Below are positions 6,919 through 15,859 of a stretch of 27,890 nt of DNA, piece by piece. The first letter of the stretch is position 1; each line of letters opens with the position of its first letter. The DNA lies in contig JBCBQC010000083.1 in NCBI GenBank assembly GCA_039820405.1, forward strand, positions 1 through 27,890, read 5' to 3'. Source of the DNA: CALLVY01 sp937899855 (GTDB lineage Bacteria; Bacteroidota; Bacteroidia; Chitinophagales; Saprospiraceae). Under the pieces are notes generated by a model that was not told where the DNA came from, made no database searches, and saw nothing but the letters and a program-made list of their open reading frames with translations. The position numbers were made by a program, and so were the translations under genes.

Positions 6919-8250
6919 CTATTCCCGGACCCGGGAAAGACTGCGGCTGATGCGTTGGCGCTCGGGCTCCACGTAATTTCGATTTTGCAAGTAGCGGTAC
7001 TCCGGTATTTCGTCCGCTACCTCCACTTGTGGAGTGACATTTTGTAAGGTGGTAGAAAAATTGTTGAAACCGGCTTGCTGGAGAATCAATTGATTCATCA
7101 TGGCGGGTTGCTCGGTCTCAAAAATGGCGACGGATTGGTTGTAGCTCCGCAGTCGGAATTTGACTTCGCGTTCCCGTTCATCGAGTGCGAGAATGAAGTA
7201 AAGGTTTTCTCCAATTTTCTGAATCTTCATTCCTTCGGTAAAGGTCGTGTCGCCGTTCACCACCAACTTGCCCTTGCCTTCGATGGTAAAGGCGTCGGTT
7301 TGTCGCCACTCTTCCACCGTTTCCCGATCCGCATCAATTTTTTCGGACCATTGTCCAATCAACCAGCGAAACTGGTCGATGTTGTTGCCCTGGCCTTCGT
7401 AGAGGAGGATATTGGTGGTAACGTTCAATTGGGTAACGTCCGAGTTGATGGGGACTTCGTTGGGATCGATTTCGAGGGAAGGGTCCGAGGGTTCGGCAAG
7501 CTGGGCAGCTACCTCGGTACTTTCGCCCGCGGGAGCATCGGCGGCGACGCTGCCACTGCTGATGGCGTCATCGCTTGGATTGGGGGGGGCAGCGGAGGCG
7601 ACTACCTGGGTAGAATCGGTATTGAGGTAAGTATCCGTATCCGCACTGTAGGCTTGGGGAGGGGGCGTGGCATCGTAGGTGCGATCCTTAGCCGTTGGCT
7701 CGGCGGCGCCGTTGGCTTGGCGTTTGGTCTTAGCGATGGCCGTTTCGCGGCGCTTGGGTGCGGCCTTTAGCCTAGGGCCAGCGGCGGCGATGCCGCTGCG
7801 GTATTCGGGGGTCTTATCGGGCGTACTGCGTAATTTTTTGGCTTTGGTGCCTTCGGCGAAGTTGAGTTGGCGGGGGCTTTGGTTGAGGTGGCGCTGGAAG
7901 CTGACGGCGATGGTGTATACCCCGGTTTGGTCGTCGTAGGGTTGGAGTACCTCCATGACGGGGGCGGGGAGGGCCTGGGCGGTAGACATCTCGGTGGTGG
8001 TGTTGCGGAAAAACAGACTGATGGTGGTGAGCATCGCTACGAGGAGGAGCAGCGATGCCGCCATGGACAGCCAAGTCAAGCGGGGGCGCAGGCGTCGCGT
8101 TCGACCCCCCTGGTCCTGGCGACTGCTTTGTGGCGTCCGCTGCTGTTCCAAGCGCTGCTCCAGGCGATCCCAAGCCCGCGAGGGAGGACGCTCGTCCAGC
8201 TTGTGCTGCTGGTCGCGAAAGAACTGTTCTATATCTTGCTTGCGTTTCAT
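6919..8250 (-). CDS. Membrane protein, likely anti-sigma factor, with DUF6265-like periplasmic domain
   Basis: From ATG at 8250 this is a 443-residue protein. An alternative ATG at 8274 (or GTG at 8277) would overlap the sigma-factor gene; 8250 is chosen because MKRKQDIEQFFRDQ begins as Bacteroidota sigma-partner proteins often do. The N-terminal cytoplasmic part (about 60 residues, acidic/basic helix with an RAW motif) is followed by one membrane segment (LTWLSMAASLLLLVAMLTTI). Then comes about 200 residues of Ala/Pro/Ser/Thr/Asp-rich linker. The last 150 residues contain FRWLIGQWSEKID, EEWRQTD and VKFRLRSYNQSVAIFE, which resemble DUF6265, a beta-rich domain found in secreted proteins. Context with the ECF sigma gene immediately upstream argues for an anti-sigma or signal-sensing role, but no classical zinc anti-sigma motif is visible. 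Confidence 0.6.
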   Translation of the reverse strand: MKRKQDIEQFFRDQQHKLDERPPSRAWDRLEQRLEQQRTPQSSRQDQGGRTRRLRPRLTWLSMAASLLLLVAMLTTISLFFRNTTTEMSTAQALPAPVMEVLQPYDDQTGVYTIAVSFQRHLNQSPRQLNFAEGTKAKKLRSTPDKTPEYRSGIAAAGPRLKAAPKRRETAIAKTKRQANGAAEPTAKDRTYDATPPPQAYSADTDTYLNTDSTQVVASAAPPNPSDDAISSGSVAADAPAGESTEVAAQLAEPSDPSLEIDPNEVPINSDVTQLNVTTNILLYEGQGNNIDQFRWLIGQWSEKIDADRETVEEWRQTDAFTIEGKGKLVVNGDTTFTEGMKIQKIGENLYFILALDEREREVKFRLRSYNQSVAIFETEQPAMMNQLILQQAGFNNFSTTLQNVTPQVEVADEIPEYRYLQNRNYVEPERQRISRSLSRVRE

Positions 8251-8263
8251 CTTATTCTCATTT

Positions 8264-8827
8264 TTAATAATCATCACCCGCCCCGGCCGCCGAGCTGAGG
8301 TCGGGGTACTGGCGGGCCTCCATGATTTCGCGTAGGCGTTTTTTGGCCAAAATCAATTGGGATTTGGAGGTGTTGATGCTGATTCCCAACAATTCGGCAA
8401 TCTCGCGGTGTTTGTAGCCTTCCAACACGTAGAGATTAAACACGGTTCGGTAACCGATGGGCAGTCGGTTGAGCAAGTCGAGGATGTCCTGAGCCATCAG
8501 GTCGTTTTCGGCGTTGACGAAGGTGGCCTTGTCGTACTCCTGAATTTCGCTCGTAAAGCGAAAGTGTTGGTTTTTACGCAAAAACATCAGCGCTTCATTG
8601 ACCACGACCTTCCTGATCCAGCCCTCAAAACTACCGGTGCCACTGTATTTGTGGATGTTGGTGAGAACCTTAAACAAGCCATTGATCAGGACGTCTTCGG
8701 CATCTTCCCGCTGCTTGACGTAGCGCTTACACACCCCGTACATGCGAGGGGAATACCGCTCGTACAGCAATTGCTGGGCTTGGCGATCCTGCCGTCGGCA
8801 GGCTTCTATAAGTTCCTTTTCCGTCAC
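8264..8827 (-). CDS. ECF-type RNA polymerase sigma factor
   Basis: This 187-residue sigma-70 family protein has only regions 2 and 4. Region 2 covers about 12-85 (RYSPRMYGVCKRYVKQREDAEDVLINGLFK, then FEGWIRKVVVNEALMFLRK). Region 4 covers about 115-170 (RLPIGYRTVFNLYVLEGYKH, then the helix-turn-helix EIAELLGISINTSKSQLILAK). It would direct RNA polymerase to a stress or envelope regulon. It is the first gene of a pair with the membrane protein downstream, the usual sigma/anti-sigma order. Start is ATG at 8827. The 222-base divergent gap to lysA carries no clear minus-strand promoter. Confidence 0.92.
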   Translation of the reverse strand: MTEKELIEACRRQDRQAQQLLYERYSPRMYGVCKRYVKQREDAEDVLINGLFKVLTNIHKYSGTGSFEGWIRKVVVNEALMFLRKNQHFRFTSEIQEYDKATFVNAENDLMAQDILDLLNRLPIGYRTVFNLYVLEGYKHREIAELLGISINTSKSQLILAKKRLREIMEARQYPDLSSAAGAGDDY

Positions 8828-8982
8828 TTAGGTAGTTTTTCGATCTAATTGCGGACTCCTAAAATAAGCAATATTTTTTGGGAGCAGCTGACTAAAAGAT
8901 GTATCTCGTCCTATTTTTGGTGGGTAGGGTCACTATTTTCCTGCTTTACCGCTTGCTTGGTGGCCATAGCAATATTTTGATT

Positions 8983-9013
8983 TTTGACTTGCCAGCCAAT
9001 ATACCTATCTTTG
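8983..9013 (+). promoter_or_regulatory. Bacteroidota-type promoter of the lysA operon
   Basis: TTTG at 8983-8986, a 19-base spacer, and TATCTTTG at 9006-9013 match the phylum consensus TTTG-N19-TAnnTTTG exactly. Transcription should begin near 9020, about 30 bases before the lysA start codon. This is the best promoter in the window. Confidence 0.75.
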
Positions 9014-9049
9014 TAGCTATTTCCTTACGTTAAATCGCTAAAATTTACA

Positions 9050-10300
9050 ATGGAAGCACTTCCTTCTTTACCCAACAACCTGGCCAGACTCAATGCCTTG
9101 GAATTGGCCCAAAAGTACGATTGTCCGCTCTACGTTTACGACAGTGCGATCATGAAACGGCAGTATCGCCGCATCACCGATGCTTTTCGGGTAAAGAAAT
9201 TGAAGATCAACTACGCTTGCAAAGCCCTGACCAACCAGGCCGTTCTGAACATCTTTCGGGAGCTGGGAACGGGCCTCGACACGGTTTCTATCCAGGAAGT
9301 CCAGCTGGGCCTCCGGGCTGGTTTTGCCCCCCAGGACATCATCTACACCCCCAACTGCGTCTCCATCGAAGAGATCAACCGGGCCGTTGCCGCCGGGGTC
9401 CGCATCAATATCGACAACATCTCGATTCTGGAGCAGTTTGGCCACCTCCATCCTACGGTGCCGGTCTGCATTCGGATCAATCCCCACATTTACGCCGGCG
9501 GCTCCAGTAAGATTTCCGTTGGCCACATCGACTCCAAATTTGGCATCTCAGTCCACCAAATGCCCCACGTTCAGCGCGTCGTAGAGGCCATGGGACTGCG
9601 GGTGGAAGGGCTGCACATGCACACCGGCTCGGATATTCTCGACGCCGGCGTCTTTTTGCAGGGAGCCGAAATCCTTTTCAACAGCGCCCGGGAATTTCAA
9701 GACCTGGAATACATCGACTTTGGCAGTGGCTTTAAAGTGCCTTACAAAGAAAACGACATCGCCACCGACATCGAAGAACTGGGCGAAAAGCTCTCGCAGC
9801 GCTTCAACGAATTTTGTCAAAACTACGGCCGGGAACTCACCCTGATCTTTGAGCCGGGTAAGTTTTTGGTCAGCGAAGCCGGGGCTTTCCTCACCCGGGT
9901 CAACGTGGTCAAGCAAACCACCTCCACGGTCTTTGCCGGAATAGATTCGGGCCTCAACCACTTGATTCGCCCCATGTTCTACGATGCCTACCACCGCATC
10001 ATCAATATCTCCAACCCGCAAGGCAAACCCCGCATCTATACCGTGGTGGGCTACATCTGCGAAACCGATACCTTCGGTGTCAACCGCAAAATTCCCGAAG
10101 TACGCGAAGGGGATGTGCTGGCCTTCCTCAACGCTGGAGCCTACTGTTTTTCGATGGCCTCGAATTACAACTCCCGTTTCCGACCGGCCGAGGTCCTCAT
10201 CCACGAGGGACAAGATTACCTCATCCGTCGTCGGGAAAACCTGGAGGACTTGCTGCAAAACCAAGTGGAATTGCCCATCTTCAATTCCGTCAACGTTTGA
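9050..10300 (+). CDS. lysA: Diaminopimelate decarboxylase
   Basis: This converts meso-diaminopimelate to L-lysine, the last step of lysine synthesis, using PLP. The 416-residue length is normal. It is a fold-type III enzyme: K58 in INYACKALTNQ is the expected PLP lysine; HMHTGSDI (about 194), the phosphate-binding GSGF (225-228) and EPGKF (268-272) follow. C337 in GYICETDTFG occupies the cysteine position that takes substrate from the other subunit of the dimer. The ATG at 9050 lies about 30 bases downstream of a consensus promoter. The stop codon overlaps the next gene's TTG start (TTGA), and valS follows, so the three form one transcription unit. Confidence 0.93.
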   Translation: MEALPSLPNNLARLNALELAQKYDCPLYVYDSAIMKRQYRRITDAFRVKKLKINYACKALTNQAVLNIFRELGTGLDTVSIQEVQLGLRAGFAPQDIIYTPNCVSIEEINRAVAAGVRINIDNISILEQFGHLHPTVPVCIRINPHIYAGGSSKISVGHIDSKFGISVHQMPHVQRVVEAMGLRVEGLHMHTGSDILDAGVFLQGAEILFNSAREFQDLEYIDFGSGFKVPYKENDIATDIEELGEKLSQRFNEFCQNYGRELTLIFEPGKFLVSEAGAFLTRVNVVKQTTSTVFAGIDSGLNHLIRPMFYDAYHRIINISNPQGKPRIYTVVGYICETDTFGVNRKIPEVREGDVLAFLNAGAYCFSMASNYNSRFRPAEVLIHEGQDYLIRRRENLEDLLQNQVELPIFNSVNV

Positions 10301-10920
10301 GCCCGTTCGTTCGCCTTTTTTCCTCCTTCCCCCTGCCTTGGGCCTCCGGCTTCCTCCTCTCCCTGGCCTTCCTCGCTTGTCGGGAAGCCGCCCCGTCGGA
10401 ACCCATCCGCCCCAATGTGGTGGAGCGGGTCCTACCCAACGCCATCGCGCTGCGCGGGGGCGCTAGCCTGGACCTGGCGGAGAAAGACCTGCGGGCTCGC
10501 TTCTTTCTGTTGCGCCACGCCGAGAAAGACACGGTAGGTCGCGATCCCGGTCTGCAGCCCGCGGGGCTGGCCCGCGCCGAGCGCCTGGCGGCGATACTCG
10601 GCGAGCTTCCCCTCCGTCGCATTTACAGCACCAACTTCCAACGGACCCGCCTGACGGTCAGCCCACTGGCCCGGGCCCTCCACCTGCCCACCCAGAGCTA
10701 CGCCGCCGCCAATCAGAAGGCGCTGCTCGACCAATTGCTGGAGCAAGCCCCCGGTGGTCAGTACCTTTTGGTGGGGCATTCCAACACGGTTCCACAAATG
10801 CTGAACTATTTGAGTGGAAAAGCAGTATATACAGATATCCCCGAGGCGGTCTACGATCGTTTCTACGTCGCCAGCGTTTTTCGGGACGGGCGCGTAGCGG
10901 TGCTGGACCTCCAATATTGA
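10297..10920 (+). CDS. Histidine phosphatase superfamily lipoprotein
   Basis: This 207-residue protein is of the phosphoglycerate-mutase-like (branch 1) type. RHAEK at 73-77 carries the catalytic H74, STNFQRTRLT gives the phosphate-binding Arg, and VGHSNTVPQ carries the second His, H161. The N-terminus has a hydrophobic stretch ending LAFLAC (C28), so it is probably a periplasmic lipoprotein phosphatase. No ATG is available in frame upstream of the signal; TTG at 10297 is the likely start and overlaps the lysA stop by four bases (TTGA), implying translational coupling. Its substrate is unknown; members act on small phosphate esters or phosphoproteins. It sits between lysA and valS with no obvious functional link to either. 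Confidence 0.82.
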   Translation: MSPFVRLFSSFPLPWASGFLLSLAFLACREAAPSEPIRPNVVERVLPNAIALRGGASLDLAEKDLRARFFLLRHAEKDTVGRDPGLQPAGLARAERLAAILGELPLRRIYSTNFQRTRLTVSPLARALHLPTQSYAAANQKALLDQLLEQAPGGQYLLVGHSNTVPQMLNYLSGKAVYTDIPEAVYDRFYVASVFRDGRVAVLDLQY

Positions 10921-10965
10921 TTAACCCGGTATTCCTCATCCTTCAACTGATTGATATATTACAAC

Positions 10966-13713
10966 ATGACACTTTCACGCCACTACAATTCGAAAGACAC
11001 CGAAGCCCGCTGGTACCAGCACTGGTTGGACCGCGATTATTTCCGTTCCGTCCCCGACGATCGCGAGCCCTTTTCCATCGTCATTCCCCCCCCCAACGTC
11101 ACCGGTAAGCTACACATGGGCCACATGCTCAACAATACGATTCAGGACATCCTGATTCGTCGGGCGCGCCTGCGGGGCAAAAATGCCTGCTGGGTACCCG
11201 GGATGGATCACGCCTCGATTGCGACGGAGGCCAAGGTCGTAAAGTGGCTGCGTGAAAAAGGCATCAAAAAGTCCGACCTGAGCCGGGAAGAGTTTATGAG
11301 CTACGCCTGGCAGTGGAAGGAAAAGTACGGTGGCATTATCCTCGAACAACTCAAACAATTGGGCGCTTCCTGCGACTGGGAACGCACCCGTTTTACCCTG
11401 GAGGATTCGCTCAACGACGCAGTCATCCGCGTTTTTGTCGATCTCTACCGCAAGGGTAAAATCTACCGGGGCCTGCGGATGGTCAACTGGGACCCCGTTG
11501 CGCTTACCGCGCTTTCGAATGAGGAGGTACTCTACCGGGAGGAACAGTCGCGGCTCCACTACGTTCGCTACCGCATCGAAGGGGCGGAGGACGAGTGGAT
11601 CACCATTGCCACTACCCGCCCCGAAACCATCCTGGGCGATACGGCGGTTGCGGTCCATCCCGACGACGAACGCTACGCGCACCTGATGGGCAAACGCGTC
11701 ATCGTACCCCTGGCTGACCGCTCGATTCCCCTCATTTTCGACAAGTACGTCGAGATGGAATTTGGTACGGGAGCCCTCAAGGTCACCCCCGCCCACGATA
11801 CCAATGACTACGAGATCGGACAGCGCCATCAGCTGGAAACCATCGACGTCCTCAACGATGACGGTACGATGAGTGAGACGGCGGGTTTTTACGTCGGGGA
11901 AGATCGCTTCAAGGCCCGCAAGCTGATCGTCAAGGAGTTGGAGCAGCGGGGCCACCTGGTCAAGGTCGACGATTATCCCAACAAGGTCGGACGCTCCGAG
12001 CGGACCGATGCCGTCGTCGAACCCCGTTTGAAGGAACAGTGGTTTATGGATATGAAAGAGGCGGCCCAAACCGCACTCCGCGCCGTTGATTCGGGAGAGG
12101 TCACCTTTTATCCCGACCACTTTTGGAACATGTACTACAACTGGCTCAATGAGGACAACATCCGCGACTGGTGCATTTCGCGACAATTGTGGTGGGGTCA
12201 GCAGATTCCGGCTTGGTACTTGGGGGAGGAAATTTTCGTAGCCGAGAATGAGGCGGCGGCCCTGGTCCAGGCCCGCGAACGAACGGGCAATACCGAGCTG
12301 CAAGCCAGCGATTTGACCCGCGATGAAGATGTCGTCGACACCTGGTTTTCCTCCTGGCTCTGGCCGATTTCGGTGTTTGATGGCTTTGAGCGGCCGGAAG
12401 AATTGCGGTATTATTATCCCACCAACGTCCTGGTGACGGGTTGGGACATCATGTTCTTCTGGGTAGCCCGGATGATTATGGCGGGCTACGAATGGTCGGG
12501 TAACCTGCTCGGAGAGGCCACCGCCAAGGAGAAAGGAATCATGCCTTTTCACAAGGTATTCTTTACCGGGATGGTACGGGATGAGAAGCGACGGAAAATG
12601 AGCAAGTCGCTGGGCAATTCGCCGGAGGCCGTGGAGTTGATGGACCGGTACGGAGCGGATGGCGTTCGCTTTGGAATGTTGTCAAGTGCGGCGGCGGGGA
12701 ACGACATCGTCTTCGATGCCCCCCTCGATCCCAAGACCAAGCAGGTACTCAACGAAAGCAAGCTTTGCGAACAGGGGCAAAATTTCTGCAATAAAATGTG
12801 GCAGGCCCTCAAATTGCTCAAGGGCTGGGAGGTCGTCGATGCCCCCATCAATGCCGATACCGCCGCCATCAATAAGCTGGCCGGAGAATGGATCGGCCAC
12901 AAGCTGGAACTGACGATCCAACGGCAGGAGGAGAGCTTCCGGGCCTACCGCCTTTCCGAGGCCCTGCGAGACCTGTACAACTTCATGTGGAACGATTTCT
13001 TTTCCGAATACTTGGAAATGATCAAGCCACCCTACGGCGAGCCCATCGATCGGGATACCTTGGAGCAGGCAAGTGGCTTTTTCGAAACCATGATGACCCT
13101 ACTGCATCCCTTTATGCCCTTCGTTACCGAGGAAATTTGGCACCAGCTGCGCGATCGCGCCGCGGGGGAGGACTGTATCGTAAGTCATTATCCCCAGGTC
13201 GCCGACTACGACGCGGAGCGGATTCAGACGATGGGAGCCGCCATCGACTTGATTTCGAAGATTCGCTACACCCGCAGCGACAAGAAGATGAAGGAAAAGG
13301 AGCCGCTACAACTTTTCGTCCAGCGCAACCCCTTCGCGGAGCAATTGCTGGCGATTCCGGGGATGCGGCAGCTCATCCTCAAGCGGGGCTACCTGTCGGG
13401 GCTAGAGTTTACGGATCGAGACGAACTGGAGAATACGGTTGCCTTCGTTTCCGGTACGGGCAAGTACTTCCTGGAGGTCAACATCGACATCGACTACGCC
13501 GCCGAGCGGGCGCGTTTGCAGAAGGAATTGGAGCGCCAGGAAGGCTTTTCGGCGGGGATCCGCAAAAAGTTGGAGAACGAACGTTTTGTCAATAATGCCC
13601 CCCCGGCGGTTGTCGAACGCGAGCGCAAGAAGCTCAAGGACAGCGAAGAAAAGATCAAACTGATCCGCGAAAGCTTGTCCAAGCTGCCCCCACCAGAGGG
13701 GGATGCCGAATAA
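10966..13713 (+). CDS. valS: Valine--tRNA ligase
   Basis: This charges tRNA-Val with valine. From ATG at 10966 it is 915 residues, normal for bacterial ValRS. Class I motifs are present: PPPNVTGKLHMGH ending at 53 (the HIGH motif as HMGH) and KMSKS at 544-548. The inserted editing domain contains the TTRPETILGD motif near 220, and the C-terminal 70 residues form the characteristic ValRS coiled-coil arm (from about AERARLQKELERQ). A TTG 15 bases upstream is also in frame but gives an unlikely start. It is third in the lysA operon and ends before a strong terminator. Confidence 0.97.
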   Translation: MTLSRHYNSKDTEARWYQHWLDRDYFRSVPDDREPFSIVIPPPNVTGKLHMGHMLNNTIQDILIRRARLRGKNACWVPGMDHASIATEAKVVKWLREKGIKKSDLSREEFMSYAWQWKEKYGGIILEQLKQLGASCDWERTRFTLEDSLNDAVIRVFVDLYRKGKIYRGLRMVNWDPVALTALSNEEVLYREEQSRLHYVRYRIEGAEDEWITIATTRPETILGDTAVAVHPDDERYAHLMGKRVIVPLADRSIPLIFDKYVEMEFGTGALKVTPAHDTNDYEIGQRHQLETIDVLNDDGTMSETAGFYVGEDRFKARKLIVKELEQRGHLVKVDDYPNKVGRSERTDAVVEPRLKEQWFMDMKEAAQTALRAVDSGEVTFYPDHFWNMYYNWLNEDNIRDWCISRQLWWGQQIPAWYLGEEIFVAENEAAALVQARERTGNTELQASDLTRDEDVVDTWFSSWLWPISVFDGFERPEELRYYYPTNVLVTGWDIMFFWVARMIMAGYEWSGNLLGEATAKEKGIMPFHKVFFTGMVRDEKRRKMSKSLGNSPEAVELMDRYGADGVRFGMLSSAAAGNDIVFDAPLDPKTKQVLNESKLCEQGQNFCNKMWQALKLLKGWEVVDAPINADTAAINKLAGEWIGHKLELTIQRQEESFRAYRLSEALRDLYNFMWNDFFSEYLEMIKPPYGEPIDRDTLEQASGFFETMMTLLHPFMPFVTEEIWHQLRDRAAGEDCIVSHYPQVADYDAERIQTMGAAIDLISKIRYTRSDKKMKEKEPLQLFVQRNPFAEQLLAIPGMRQLILKRGYLSGLEFTDRDELENTVAFVSGTGKYFLEVNIDIDYAAERARLQKELERQEGFSAGIRKKLENERFVNNAPPAVVERERKKLKDSEEKIKLIRESLSKLPPPEGDAE

Positions 13714-13723
13714 GTTGGCCCCT

Positions 13724-13760
13724 AAAGGGCCTTCCGCAGACTTGGGGAAGGCCCTTTTTT
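13724..13760 (+). terminator. Strong rho-independent terminator after valS
   Basis: AAAGGGCCTTCC pairs perfectly with GGAAGGCCCTTT around a ten-base loop, followed by a run of six T that overlaps the stem end. Only a TTT follows on the other strand, so it mainly serves valS, although it lies between convergent genes and may act in both directions. Confidence 0.9.
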
Positions 13761-13763
13761 AAT

Positions 13764-15701
13764 CTACTCGACCACGAAGCGTTTGGTCAGGTAGCCGCGC
13801 TCCGTATCCATCCGCAGCCAGTATACCCCCGCCGCCAAATGGCTAATCGGGACGGTCAGTTGTTGGTGCGCCACCCGGTCAAACTGCCAATCCTGCTGCT
13901 GGGTGCCCAAGGCATTCCAAAGGCTGAGGTGGATCCGATCGCTGGGCTCCTCCAGTTGGATACCGACCCGGATGTGCTCCCGGGCGGGGTTGGGGGAGAG
14001 CTGCAGTTGGTGTCCGGCCAGTAAGGAAGGCCCTTCTTGGGTACCGACGTTGAGGTCGAGATTGAGGCGTAGGCAGGGGACAAAGCTGGCCCCAAAGCCA
14101 AAGGAGAGGAAGGTGGTGGAGTCGGGGTTCCCGATCCAGACGAAGCTGCCGTGGCGGGTGGGTCCGAGTAGGTCGGAGCGGAGAAACTGCCCGCCGTAGT
14201 TGGTGCTGTTGTTGTAGGCAATTTCCAGATCATCAGAATCATTGGGCGCGTTGAACTCCAGCATGACGATGTATTCGCCATCATCGTCGAGTTCGATGCC
14301 GTCGACGTCACCGAAGGGCGCATCGTAAAAGACGCCGGGTTCCTCAAAACCCGTAATGCGATAGCGGCTCGTGCCCAGCAACAGGCGTTCTTCGATCTGG
14401 CAGTTGCCATCTTGGTCATCGTTGTCGCGCCACTGGTAGAGATTGAAGTCGATAAATTCGTCGGCCAGGTTACTCAGGGGCCCGCCGATGCTGAATTGAA
14501 CGCTGCTGGCCACAAAGCCCAGGCCTTTGGGGCAGTAAAAATAATTGCCCCAGCCCCAGGAGTGGTTGGCGTCTTCCTCCCACACGCCCACCGGAGCGGT
14601 GTAGCTCAGGATGCCTTCCTCCTTGGCAAAGGTGCGGTCGGACACTTCGAAGAAATAGTTTACCACATTGTTTTCCGGGCGCCCGTCGGTACTGTCGGCG
14701 CTGATGGTGTAGGTGATTTCGTAGACGCCTAGGCGATCGGGCAGGTAACCCGCTCCGTCGAAGAGGATGTTTTGCCGCAGTTCGCCCCGGTCAATATCGG
14801 CTACCGTTTTGGTCTCCCGGTACACCTCCACATCGTCGCCCTGGTGCCGAACGGTGACCAGGAGTTCAACTCCCGTTTGGTCCTGGAGGCCATCGTTTTT
14901 GATGTCGGCCAGAAAGCCAAAGCGGTCGACCTGGCTGAGGGGGGTGACCTGGTTGGGGGCCACGGCGTAAAAATTGGTCAGTCGCAGGTCGTGTTGGGGG
15001 ATGAAGAGGGGGGCGGGATCGGATTCGTAGAGCGCGACGTCGTCGATGGCCCAGTAGAATTCGGCTTCACCGTCCCAGCGCCAGCGAATCTGTACTTCCT
15101 CCTGGGTGGCCGCCACGGCACTGAGATCGAGGACGGTAACCTCGGGATTGAGGGACCAACCCGTGATGCCGGGGTCGGGATCTCCAAAGCTGAGGGGCCG
15201 TAGGTCGACGACCTCAAAGCCCGTCCAGTTGACGCCGTCCGTACTTACCTCGACGACGGCATTTTCGCGGGTCTCGCGGTTGAAAACGCCGATGTGGCTT
15301 TCGAATTTCAGCCAAACTTGAGTTTTGTCCAAACAGTTGATGATGGGAGAGGTGATGACGCTATTGTGGCGATCAGCAATACCCTGAAAAAAGTAAAAGT
15401 CGGAGTCAAAGACGAGGAATCCATTGTTTGCAGTGGTGGCGCCGAAAGGGTCCTGCCGGTTGACGATGTCGTCGAAAATCAGGGGGCAACCGATCGGTGG
15501 ATCATCGCTGGAACTGTGTTCGGCGCACCAGGTCCAAAGGGCTTGGCTGCTGCCGTTGAGATTGCGGGTGGACCAACTGGTGGGGAGGCCGCTGCCGGAA
15601 AAATCTTCACTAAAAAAGGGGGTTTGTGCGTAAACGGAGGTACTGCACCAACTAGCAAATAGCAGGAGCAATAGCCTTGGGAATGGGCTAGTGAGCATCA
15701 T
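13764..15701 (-). CDS. T9SS cell-surface protein with choice-of-anchor J and CARDB-like domains
   Basis: This 645-residue secreted protein has a signal peptide at 1-25 (MMLTSPFPRLLLLLF, cut near VYA). Residues about 27-220 begin FFSEDFSGSGLPTSWSTRN and include a WAIDDVALYE strand, the pattern of the choice-of-anchor J (MAM-like) adhesion domain. Residues about 233-350 look like a CARDB-type beta-sandwich (FLADIKNDGLQDQTGVELL, then NVVNYFFEV). After an unassigned beta-rich stretch, the last 80 residues are a type A T9SS sorting domain (LSPNPAREHIRVGI to GVYWLRM and KRFVVE). An adhesion or surface-display role is likely; no enzyme motif is seen. Met1 or Met2 may be the start. It ends right next to the valS terminator. 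Confidence 0.82.
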   Translation of the reverse strand: MMLTSPFPRLLLLLFASWCSTSVYAQTPFFSEDFSGSGLPTSWSTRNLNGSSQALWTWCAEHSSSDDPPIGCPLIFDDIVNRQDPFGATTANNGFLVFDSDFYFFQGIADRHNSVITSPIINCLDKTQVWLKFESHIGVFNRETRENAVVEVSTDGVNWTGFEVVDLRPLSFGDPDPGITGWSLNPEVTVLDLSAVAATQEEVQIRWRWDGEAEFYWAIDDVALYESDPAPLFIPQHDLRLTNFYAVAPNQVTPLSQVDRFGFLADIKNDGLQDQTGVELLVTVRHQGDDVEVYRETKTVADIDRGELRQNILFDGAGYLPDRLGVYEITYTISADSTDGRPENNVVNYFFEVSDRTFAKEEGILSYTAPVGVWEEDANHSWGWGNYFYCPKGLGFVASSVQFSIGGPLSNLADEFIDFNLYQWRDNDDQDGNCQIEERLLLGTSRYRITGFEEPGVFYDAPFGDVDGIELDDDGEYIVMLEFNAPNDSDDLEIAYNNSTNYGGQFLRSDLLGPTRHGSFVWIGNPDSTTFLSFGFGASFVPCLRLNLDLNVGTQEGPSLLAGHQLQLSPNPAREHIRVGIQLEEPSDRIHLSLWNALGTQQQDWQFDRVAHQQLTVPISHLAAGVYWLRMDTERGYLTKRFVVE

Positions 15702-15859
15702 GATTGTTTCGTTTTGAGAACGGGCTTGCGGTCGGGTTACGGTATCCCCAATTCGACAATTTTGTGCCGACCGATCAAAAGAAGTAGTTGCCTCCGCTAG
15801 TAAATCTACGAATCTCTAAGCATTTACGCTGCCTCCACCGCATTTATGTGCGGACTGAC

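Noticed and set aside
8912..8919. TATTTTTG as a second -7 box upstream of lysA
   Set aside because: It fits TAnnTTTG but has no TTTG at the right distance, and the full consensus promoter at 8983-9013 is closer to the gene.
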